Of a stretch of DNA of 14,505 nt, positions 7,498 to 13,943 are shown piece after piece. Every line of letters starts with the position of its first letter. Position 1 is the first letter of the stretch. The DNA is from Magnetococcales bacterium (lineage in GTDB: Bacteria > Pseudomonadota > Magnetococcia > Magnetococcales > Magnetaquicoccaceae): NCBI GenBank assembly GCA_015228895.1, contig JADGCR010000036.1:1-14505 (forward strand). The letters run 5' to 3'. The notes beneath the pieces were generated by a model, which was not told the DNA's origin, did no database searches, and saw only the letters and a program-made list of their open reading frames with translations. A program made the translations under genes and the position numbers.

Positions 7498-8850
7498 TTA
7501 CAGTCCGACCATCCTGCGCCCCATGGCCAGGGGACGGCGCGCCAGATAATGGAACAGCGTGACCTCGGCGCCGTAAATCCTGGCAAAACCCCGCAATCCC
7601 AGGCCGGGCAGGGAGGTGTCGGCGGAAAAATCCGCCTTGAGGCGATACGCCAGGACGCCATCCGGCTGAATATCCGCACGATAACTCGAATAACGCAACT
7701 TGGCATGGAGGGGTTGACCGGGGCTGGCCGCCGGATACAGCGCGACGGGCGCGCCGGGTGCCAGGGATATGGCGTCGGCGATGGGGAGATGGATCTCCAG
7801 TTCCACCCGGGTCGGATCGGCCAGCATCATGATCCGCTCTCCCAGGGTGACCGGGCGGCCCAGCCAGTCGTTTTCGTCGGAGAACACCGCCACCCCATCC
7901 CTGGAGGCGACGATCTTGACCTGCTCCAGTTGTTGGCGGATGAACTCCAGATCCGCGGTCTTCTGCTCCACGCGTCCCTTCAGCAGGGCGATCCGGGTGG
8001 AGTCACGCGGGTTGCGCAGGGCGGTCTGCACGGCCTGACGGTATTCGGCCCGCGCCACATCCAGTTCGTTCCGGGTCACGATCAGGCGATTGTCGAGTTT
8101 TTTCGCGTCCAGGCTCAACAGCGGCTGGCCCGCCACCACCCCCTGATTGGGGGTCACGTGAAATCGTTCCACCACCCCGTCGATGGGGGCGCGCACCACC
8201 ACCGGGTTCAGGGGGGTCACTTCGGCGGGGGCCAGCACCGACTGGCGCACCGGCAGCAGGGACAAGCCAAGCAGACCGAGAAGCAACAACAGGCGGCTCT
8301 TGCGCGCTCCCTTTTCCCGCAGACGTTGCCAGGGGGCGCGGCGGGCGTGCAATCCCCACCAGACCGGGGCCATGGTGAGGCCGAGTTGGGTGAGCATCAG
8401 GATCTCCCCCTCGCTCCATGGGGTTTCCCGCGCGAACAACACCCCCCCCAACAGGGGCGCTTCCCCCGGCAGGGCCACCGGAAGCCACAGGGCGTGTTCG
8501 GGCAACCATTCGGCCCACGTCTTCGGAAAGGGGGCCGGCAGCTCTTCCGGCTTGAGGAGCGCGGGCTGACGGAGATCGAGGGTTTCCAGATGAGTCATCA
8601 GCCGGGCGCACCACTGCGCGAAGGGGACATCCCGGTCCAAAAGGGGGACACCGGAGAGCGCCTCGACCCGGCCCTTTCCCCGGGAGGCGCCGGCGCGCCA
8701 CAACACCGCCTGACGATAGTTGACCAGATAGAAGATCTCGTTGACCACCGTGAAGTGGAACCCTTCCCGGGTGGTGGCGGAACAGAGCCGGTTCTGGAGG
8801 TTGAGCAGGCCCCCCAGGATGGTGTCCAGGGGTTGGGAGGGGGCGGTCAT
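7498..8850 (-). CDS. HlyD-family membrane adaptor with N-terminal GAF-like domain
   Basis: 450 aa. Residues 1-170 form a soluble domain with a GAF-like look (FTVVNEIFYLVNYRQAVLW, then LWLPVALP and a LGGVLFARE strand); the GAF label is tentative. One membrane segment at about 185-200 follows a basic stretch. Residues 205-445 are a HlyD-type adaptor. The two lipoyl halves are at 218-248 (VRAPIDGVVERFHV) and 311-346 (VKIVASRDGVAVF), separated by a helical hairpin, followed by beta-barrel segments. The soluble domain should be cytoplasmic and the adaptor periplasmic. Its start overlaps the preceding adaptor gene by 4 nt and lacks its own ribosome binding site, implying coupling. It probably works with the M50/HlyD protein as part of one envelope complex. 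Confidence 0.87.
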   Translation of the reverse strand: MTAPSQPLDTILGGLLNLQNRLCSATTREGFHFTVVNEIFYLVNYRQAVLWRAGASRGKGRVEALSGVPLLDRDVPFAQWCARLMTHLETLDLRQPALLKPEELPAPFPKTWAEWLPEHALWLPVALPGEAPLLGGVLFARETPWSEGEILMLTQLGLTMAPVWWGLHARRAPWQRLREKGARKSRLLLLLGLLGLSLLPVRQSVLAPAEVTPLNPVVVRAPIDGVVERFHVTPNQGVVAGQPLLSLDAKKLDNRLIVTRNELDVARAEYRQAVQTALRNPRDSTRIALLKGRVEQKTADLEFIRQQLEQVKIVASRDGVAVFSDENDWLGRPVTLGERIMMLADPTRVELEIHLPIADAISLAPGAPVALYPAASPGQPLHAKLRYSSYRADIQPDGVLAYRLKADFSADTSLPGLGLRGFARIYGAEVTLFHYLARRPLAMGRRMVGL

Positions 8851-9653
8851 GGCGGGGGCGGGGGTTGCAGGTCCAGGGTGACCCGTCCGCTCATGCCGGG
8901 GGAGAGTTCCGGGAAGGCGCCGATGATCTCTCCAAGCACCTTGACCTGCTGGCTGACGGCATCGATCCTGGCTCCAAAGGCGTGGAGCCTGGCCGGATAG
9001 CTTTTGCCGGTCTCGTCGATGCGCACCAGGAACCGCTCCTGCCGGCTGAACCGCTGCAGCCAGCGGGAGGGCATGTTGAAGGCCAGTTCCAGGGTGCCGG
9101 GGTTCTGGATTTCCATCAGGGTCTCCCCGGGCTTGACGTATTGATGCTCCCGCACCGCCAGGCTCACCACCTGGCCGGCAAACGGGGCGATGATCCGACA
9201 GGCGTTGAGTTCCGCCCGGATGATGGCGAGTTCCGCCTGGGCTTTCTCCTCCTCGGCCCTGGCCACGGCCAGTTCCATCTTGCTGGTGACGTTGAGGGAG
9301 TCCAGCCGGTCCAGCACCTTGGCCTTGGCGCTTTCCGCCAGCAGGGCGGCCTTGGCCCGGTTGAGGCGCGCCTGCTGGATCTCGCAGTTGAAGGAGATCA
9401 GCAGATCCCCCTTGGCGAAGTGGTCTCCTTCCCGGAACGGACTTTGGATGATGCGGGCCGCCATTTCGGAGGAAAGGGTGGTGAATTGACGGGGGATCAG
9501 CTCCGCTCGCAGTTCCGGTTCCTCGACGGGCCGGGGTGGAGGAGGAGGGGATGGCGGGCGGTCGGACTCCCCGCTCCAGGAGGGGACGGGGGGCGACAGC
9601 AGCGCGGCCAGCAGCGTCAGGAGAAGGGAGATGGGCTTCATGGGGGGTATCAT
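8847..9653 (-). CDS. Periplasmic efflux adaptor protein (HlyD/RND membrane fusion family)
   Basis: 268 aa with a signal peptide at about 1-28. A proline-rich linker (PPSPPPPPRP) is at 33-42 and a short Pro tail at 264-268. The lipoyl halves are at about 62-90 (SEMAARIIQSPFREGDHFAKG) and 150-183 (CRIIAPFAGQVVSLAV), with a coiled-coil hairpin at about 91-150. A beta-barrel segment ends in LSPGMSGRVTL at 250-260. It is shorter than typical RND adaptors and lacks an obvious membrane-proximal domain. It is the first clear gene of the leftward operon. Met5 (ATG at 9639-9641) is an alternative start: an AGGA lies 13 nt before it but only 1 nt before ATG 9653. No inner-membrane pump, ABC ATPase or TolC gene is in the window. 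Confidence 0.88.
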   Translation of the reverse strand: MIPPMKPISLLLTLLAALLSPPVPSWSGESDRPPSPPPPPRPVEEPELRAELIPRQFTTLSSEMAARIIQSPFREGDHFAKGDLLISFNCEIQQARLNRAKAALLAESAKAKVLDRLDSLNVTSKMELAVARAEEEKAQAELAIIRAELNACRIIAPFAGQVVSLAVREHQYVKPGETLMEIQNPGTLELAFNMPSRWLQRFSRQERFLVRIDETGKSYPARLHAFGARIDAVSQQVKVLGEIIGAFPELSPGMSGRVTLDLQPPPPP

Positions 9654-10103
9654 ATCCTGTTTCTGAGGGGCTTTGGAAGCCTTTTTCAGATTATGGCCTG
9701 AATGTTGAAAGGGTTTGCCCCATGGATTCTTTTCCTGACACCCTCGTCCCCTGCGCCCTTGCCGTCGGATCCGCCATGCAACCGGACACCTCTTGTCATC
9801 GATTGGTTTTGGTCTCCGGGGTCGTCGGTCTGCTGTGCGGCGGGGGATTGGCCGTGGGGGTCGCGGCGGGGGACGCCGGCGAACTGAACACGGATCGGGG
9901 TGTCATGGAACAACAGGGAGCCGGAGATATCCGGGAGCGCGGGCCGGAGGCGGGTGGCCGTTTCGGTGATTTCTCCGTGGGCAAGGGGGAGGTTCAACCG
10001 GACGATCCCCCCTTCCAGGGGCCTTGTCCGTCGAAAAACGGCAATCAGGATGTCTTGTTGTGGGACTCCCAGGGTTTTTGTCTTTCCGAGGGACGCGCGG
10101 GCC
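9654..10103. other. Divergent region between the envelope operon and the channel gene
   Basis: This 450-nt stretch must hold the leftward promoter of the adaptor/M50 operon and probably the rightward promoter of the channel gene. Two weak ORFs overlap on opposite strands and are listed separately. No clear -35/-10 pair was found; a CATAAT hexamer on the minus strand near 9690-9695 lacks a well-spaced partner. A small hairpin followed by five T's lies at 9669-9686 on the plus strand. Confidence 0.5.
9669..9686 (+). terminator. Small hairpin followed by a T-run
   Basis: GGCTT-TGG-AAGCC forms a 5-bp stem with a 3-nt loop, followed directly by five T's. This has the shape of a short intrinsic terminator on the plus strand. 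No plus-strand gene lies before it, so it might block antisense transcription from entering the rightward unit. In the minus direction it would be a hairpin in the leader of the adaptor operon. The stem is short and the call is weak. Confidence 0.25.
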
Positions 10104-10105
10104 AT
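9686..10105 (-). CDS. Possible small protein ahead of the adaptor operon (uncertain)
   Basis: An ORF of about 139 aa from ATG 10105 ends 32 nt before the adaptor gene and could be the first gene of the leftward operon. The N-terminal half (DILIAVFRRTRP, GGIVRLNLPLAHGEI, GSLLFHDTPIRVQF) looks protein-like, with alternating hydrophobic beta-type stretches. The second half is polar, Gly/Asp/Gln-rich and looks non-coding. Its ATG shares bases with the channel start on the other strand and has no good ribosome binding site, which argues against it. GC at first and third codon positions does not separate it from the opposing plus-strand ORF. It could be a gene remnant. No family is recognised. Confidence 0.25.
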   Translation of the reverse strand: MARASLGKTKTLGVPQQDILIAVFRRTRPLEGGIVRLNLPLAHGEITETATRLRPALPDISGSLLFHDTPIRVQFAGVPRRDPHGQSPAAQQTDDPGDQNQSMTRGVRLHGGSDGKGAGDEGVRKRIHGANPFNIQAII

Positions 10106-10117
10106 GTCCAAAAGTAG
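9722..10117 (+). CDS. Possible small membrane or exported protein before the channel gene (uncertain)
   Basis: An ORF of 131 aa begins at an ATG preceded by GAAAGGG about 8 nt upstream. It ends 14 nt inside the channel gene. A hydrophobic stretch at about 27-50 (LVLVSGVVGLLCGGGLAVGV) could be a signal or membrane segment; an internal ATG at 9776 would place it nearer the N-terminus. The rest is Gly/Asp/Glu-rich without recognisable domains and contains five cysteines overall. It overlaps almost completely with the minus-strand candidate, so at most one is likely real, and possibly neither. Confidence 0.22.
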   Translation: MDSFPDTLVPCALAVGSAMQPDTSCHRLVLVSGVVGLLCGGGLAVGVAAGDAGELNTDRGVMEQQGAGDIRERGPEAGGRFGDFSVGKGEVQPDDPPFQGPCPSKNGNQDVLLWDSQGFCLSEGRAGHVQK

Positions 10118-12224
10118 ATTCGTGTTGGTGATTCTCGCCGGTCTGATGGTGTTGGCGGCCATCTGGTACGGCATGCTGTTGGCACCGGACAAGAAGGAGG
10201 TGCTGTATCTCGGCCTGGGTGGGCCACTCTCCGGACCCTTCCAGGAGGTGGGACGCTCCATGCGCCATGGCGCGGAGCTGGCGGTCAAGAACATCAACCG
10301 CCACGGCGTGCTGGAAAAATACGAACTCAAGCTGGCGGTGGCCGACGACAAGAGCGGGACCAACGTGAGCGTGCAGGCGGAAAAGGCGGCCCGCGAACTC
10401 ATGGCGATCCCCAACATGACAGGGGTGGTGGGGCACTATTTCAGCGTCCCCTCCATCGACGCGGGGGATATCTACCGGATGCATTCGGTTCCCTTCGTGG
10501 CCCCGGCGGCCACGCTGCCCGCCTTGACCGCCAACAACGACTGGGCCTTCGCCATCATGCCGGACGACTATTATCAGGCCCTGTTCCTGGCCAATTATGT
10601 CCTGCATGGCCTGGAACGGAAAAAAGTCGCCGTGATCCATTCCAAGGACCCCTACGGCAACTCGTTGAATGAATATTTCACCCGGGAGTTGCAGATCAAC
10701 AATCTCCAGACCACCGCCAACATCGGGATGGAGAAGGAGGATTTCAAGCCGGAACTCCTGAAGAACTGGAGCGACATCCTGAAGCAGTCCGAGATCATCT
10801 TTCTGGCGATGAACTATGTCAACGCGGCCAAGGTGATCAAATATCTGCGCAAGAACAGCGTGAATACCGATTTCATCGGCGCGGAGAGTCTGGGGGGCGC
10901 CCATTTCATCCAGGAGGCCGGGATCTACGCGGAGGAGATCTACGCCGTCACCCCCTATCTGCCCAGCCTCTTCGGCGAGGCGTCGAAACATTACCAGCAC
11001 GATTTTCTCAAGGAGTTCCAGCGGGAACCGGACTGGGTCTCCACCTACGCCTACGAGGCGGTGGGGTTGCTGGCCCACGCCATTGGACAGGTGGGACCGG
11101 ATGGCACCCGGATGCGCAATTTCATGCGCAAGATGATCTCCCCGCAAGAGGCGCTGCCCAGTATCGCCGGAGATCTCCATTTCAACGAAAACGGGGTCAG
11201 CCGGCGCGCCCTGTCGGTGGGTCAGGTCAAACAGGGCCGCTTCATGCCCGCCCGCTTCCAGTTGACCCCGGTGAAGTACCAGGAGTTGGCCAAAAATCGC
11301 GCCAGTCAGGAGAATTCGGAAATCTTCACCATGGATGGCCGCTTCATGAAACGGGCCACCGTGGTCTACACCGGCATTTATGTCGATGAGATCAAGGCGT
11401 TCAATCCGGTGGAAGGGAGTTTCGTGGCCGATTTCAATCTCTGGTTCCGCTGGGATCCGGGCAAGAACAAGAACCTGGATTTCGAGATGACCTATGGCAA
11501 GGTGCTCACCGCCAGTGTCCGGGAGAAATATTTCGACGAGAAGAGCAACAACAATTTCATCTCCTACGCGGTGTCGTCACGCATGGTGGACGAGTTCCCC
11601 CTGCATGAATACCCCTTCGATCAGCAGGTGTTGAAGATCCGCATCAAGCCGAAACTCAAGACCAACGAGGATTTGATCCTGGTGACGGACATCGATGACG
11701 ATACCCTGTTGCGCAGGAAACTGGATTTCGCCACCTGGAAGGATATGAATCATTTCCAGTTCACCAGTTCCAGGGATTTTCTCTGGAGCTATCGCAATCC
11801 CAAGTATGACCAGAAACTTTTCACCCTGGACCACTCCCAGTATAACTATCATGTGGTCATGCAACGGAACGTGTCGGCCTATGTCATCACCCTGCTGCCC
11901 CTGATGATTCTCGTGGCCTCGGCCTATGTGGTGTTCACCATCGATTTCGAATGGATCTCCTCCCGCTATACCGTGGGCATCACCACCATGTTGAGCGCCA
12001 TGGCGTACCACAACGTCAACAAACTGGGGGTGGGCTATCTGGTGCGGGGGGATCTGTTTTTTCTGTTCTCTTATCTGTTGTTCTTTTTTACCATCCTGGA
12101 AACCTCGGTGGTGGGGTATTTCAGAAAGGTCAAAAAGGTGGAAATCGCGTTGCGGTTGGATATCATCTCCATGATCCTGTATCCGATCCTGGTGGGTGCT
12201 TCATTGGTTTTTCTGTTGAGATAA
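10104..12224 (+). CDS. Type I periplasmic-binding-domain / pentameric ligand-gated ion channel fusion
   Basis: 706 aa. An N-terminal hydrophobic segment (5-24) is a signal peptide or anchor. Residues about 33-395 are a LivJ/LivK-class binding domain (LGLGGPLSGPFQEVG; APAATLPALT at 133-142). Ser114, Ala135/Thr137, Tyr238 and Glu261 match positions that hold the amino-acid backbone in LivJ. Residues about 415-582 are a Cys-loop-receptor-type beta-sandwich: VVYTGIYVDEIKAF, then FNLWFRW at 444-450, and the pro-loop HEYPFDQQ at 501-508 without flanking cysteines, as in other bacterial members. Four membrane helices follow: M1 about 585-612 with Pro599, M2 617-640, M3 648-672, M4 683-705, with a short M3-M4 loop. 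It should form a pentameric inner-membrane channel with periplasmic ligand domains. ATG 10104 is chosen because the hydrophobic segment follows directly; GAGGG lies 11 nt upstream. The in-frame extension to 9900 looks non-coding. Confidence 0.93.
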   Translation: MSKSRFVLVILAGLMVLAAIWYGMLLAPDKKEVLYLGLGGPLSGPFQEVGRSMRHGAELAVKNINRHGVLEKYELKLAVADDKSGTNVSVQAEKAARELMAIPNMTGVVGHYFSVPSIDAGDIYRMHSVPFVAPAATLPALTANNDWAFAIMPDDYYQALFLANYVLHGLERKKVAVIHSKDPYGNSLNEYFTRELQINNLQTTANIGMEKEDFKPELLKNWSDILKQSEIIFLAMNYVNAAKVIKYLRKNSVNTDFIGAESLGGAHFIQEAGIYAEEIYAVTPYLPSLFGEASKHYQHDFLKEFQREPDWVSTYAYEAVGLLAHAIGQVGPDGTRMRNFMRKMISPQEALPSIAGDLHFNENGVSRRALSVGQVKQGRFMPARFQLTPVKYQELAKNRASQENSEIFTMDGRFMKRATVVYTGIYVDEIKAFNPVEGSFVADFNLWFRWDPGKNKNLDFEMTYGKVLTASVREKYFDEKSNNNFISYAVSSRMVDEFPLHEYPFDQQVLKIRIKPKLKTNEDLILVTDIDDDTLLRRKLDFATWKDMNHFQFTSSRDFLWSYRNPKYDQKLFTLDHSQYNYHVVMQRNVSAYVITLLPLMILVASAYVVFTIDFEWISSRYTVGITTMLSAMAYHNVNKLGVGYLVRGDLFFLFSYLLFFFTILETSVVGYFRKVKKVEIALRLDIISMILYPILVGASLVFLLR

Positions 12225-12242
12225 TGATTCCGGGTGATCGTC

Positions 12243-13943
12243 ATGTTCAAGAAAATGCAACTCTCTTCCCATTTGCTGCTCGTGCTGCTGTTTGTGGTCG
12301 CGGGGGCGTTGTTGATGGGGTCATTGTCCTTGCGCGCGACCCAGAGGCTGGAGGAGCGGATCGCCCAACTGGACGCCCAGGATTTCCCCCTGATTCTGGC
12401 GGTCTCGGAGGCCGCCCGTCAGCAGATGGATCAGGTGCTCAGGATGAACGAGGTGCTGCTGTACGCCCAGGTGGATGACCGTCAAAATTTTGAAATCGCC
12501 AATGAAGGCTACATTCACGCGGGCAAGCGGCTGACCAACGTGTTGATCGAGGCCCGGCACATCACCCAGAAAGGGTTGGAATCCCCCCAATCGGACGCCG
12601 GGCGCAACCATCTGGAGCGGATCAAGAGCGCCATGGGGGAGTTGGAGAAGATCCATGGCAGTTTCGAACATCTGGCGGGCAGCATCATTCGTGGCCAGTT
12701 CAAGTTTCGTTTTCTGACCAAGGCCGGCATCATCACCGGCAACGCCACCCAGAGCCAGAGCGAGGCGGAAAAGGAGTATCAGGAGGAGTTGAGCAGAAAC
12801 CTGTCGAGTCTGGATGACGAGACCAAGCGGTTGGATGGCAAGCTCAAGGAGGTGTTTTATCTCACCAAGGAGCTGCTGCGGGCGCTGGGAGACCAGGCCG
12901 CCAGGGAAGGCGGAATCGCCTGGATCGTGTTTGTCGGCTGCATGCTGGTGTTGATGGTGGGGGGGGCGCTGCTGATCCTGGCGGTGGACCGGGTGCATGG
13001 CGCCCGCTCCCTGGCGCTGCTCAACACCATCCGAAGGCTGGCGATCCCCTTCCGGGAAAAGGCCGACTCGTTGCAAAAAACCGCGCAACGCCTGGATCAC
13101 GCCCTGAACCACCTCGCGGACACCACCCGGCAACTCGCGGATCGGGTGCGACACTCGGAAACCGCCCTCACCACTCTGGGAACCCTGACGGGGGCGGCCA
13201 CCCGGGCCACGGCGGAAACCAGGGCGTTGGTGGACGAAAACGCCCATCGTCTGGACGAAACCGAGCGGTCGGTCCAGCGGTTCGGGGAGGTCGCGGTGCG
13301 GGCGCTGGAGTTGGGGGAGCAGATCCAGAAGGGTGTGCACCATTTGAGTGGCTTCACCATGCGGGTCAGTCTGTTGGCCACCAGCGCCAGCGCGGAGGCC
13401 ACCCGTGGGGAACCCAGACGGGGGTTCACCGTGTTTACCGATGAGATCAAGGAGTTGTCCCAAAAGAGTCTGCACGCGGTGGAGGGAGTCACGGAGCGCA
13501 CGGAGAGTCAGGTCAAGGATCTCCAGTCGGGCTTCGCGGGGGTGGAAAAGGCCAGAAAGTGTCTGCGGGAGATCGCCGATGCCGCAGTCCGCTTGAAAGG
13601 TGCCGCGGAGAGCGTGGTGTCCACCTCCCATCATCAGTCGGAACTGGTGGCGTCTCTCCACGGGGATACCGTTCTGCTCCACGAGCTTTTTACCGACCAT
13701 TCCCGTTTGTTGCAGGACAACGCCGGGGCGTGCCGCGTCTTCCGGGAACAGACCGAGGCCATTGCCGGGGTGCTGCAGGAGATCACCACCCTGATGGAGG
13801 ATCGGCGGGACTCCGGTGACCGCCGGGCGGCGGGGGAGGCGCCCCTGCCCGCCGACACCCGCAAGCCGTTTTCCGGTGGGGAACTCAAGGTGGAGGGTGG
13901 GGTGTTGACGTTGGATCGGAAAGGCGCATCTGAATCACGATAA
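12243..13943 (+). CDS. Diverged methyl-accepting-chemotaxis-like transmembrane signalling protein
   Basis: 566 aa from ATG 12243 (GGTGA lies 5 nt upstream; GTG 12234 is an alternative adding three residues). TM1 is at about 9-30, a mostly helical periplasmic domain at 31-222 and TM2 at 225-248. No clear HAMP domain follows. The cytoplasmic part to about 517 is coiled coil. Its centre, SLLATSASAEATRGEPRRGFTVFTDEIKELSQKS split here as SLLATSASAEATRG and EPRRGFTVFTDEIKELSQ (residues 376-407), aligns with the receptor tip that binds CheA/CheW. The usual Asn before the EAAR motif is lost, and the stretch between EAAR and GRGF is one residue shorter. A charged, proline-containing tail follows, without a C-terminal CheR-docking pentapeptide. 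The gene starts 18 nt after the channel stop, so the two are probably co-transcribed. A G8 tract (12959-12966) lies within TM2. Whether it still signals through CheA is uncertain. Confidence 0.85.
   Translation: MFKKMQLSSHLLLVLLFVVAGALLMGSLSLRATQRLEERIAQLDAQDFPLILAVSEAARQQMDQVLRMNEVLLYAQVDDRQNFEIANEGYIHAGKRLTNVLIEARHITQKGLESPQSDAGRNHLERIKSAMGELEKIHGSFEHLAGSIIRGQFKFRFLTKAGIITGNATQSQSEAEKEYQEELSRNLSSLDDETKRLDGKLKEVFYLTKELLRALGDQAAREGGIAWIVFVGCMLVLMVGGALLILAVDRVHGARSLALLNTIRRLAIPFREKADSLQKTAQRLDHALNHLADTTRQLADRVRHSETALTTLGTLTGAATRATAETRALVDENAHRLDETERSVQRFGEVAVRALELGEQIQKGVHHLSGFTMRVSLLATSASAEATRGEPRRGFTVFTDEIKELSQKSLHAVEGVTERTESQVKDLQSGFAGVEKARKCLREIADAAVRLKGAAESVVSTSHHQSELVASLHGDTVLLHELFTDHSRLLQDNAGACRVFREQTEAIAGVLQEITTLMEDRRDSGDRRAAGEAPLPADTRKPFSGGELKVEGGVLTLDRKGASESR

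Noticed and set aside
7246..9000. Long plus-strand ORF of 584 codons opposite the M50/HlyD and GAF-like/HlyD genes
   Set aside because: It has low-complexity Gly/Gln/His composition and spans several clear minus-strand genes including their junctions. It is an antisense shadow in GC-rich DNA.
9903..11180. Minus-strand ORF of 425 codons opposite the channel's binding domain
   Set aside because: Its composition is shadow-like, and the plus strand carries a clear type I binding domain over the same bases.
10104..12224. Calling the fusion a bacterial ionotropic glutamate receptor
   Set aside because: The channel part has a Cys-loop-type beta-sandwich with a pro-loop and four helices, not the P-loop pore and type II binding domain of glutamate receptors.
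12321..13700. Minus-strand ORF of 459 codons opposite the receptor-like gene
   Set aside because: It is rich in Gln, Gly and His with no recognisable motif. The plus strand encodes TM segments, coiled coil and a receptor tip.
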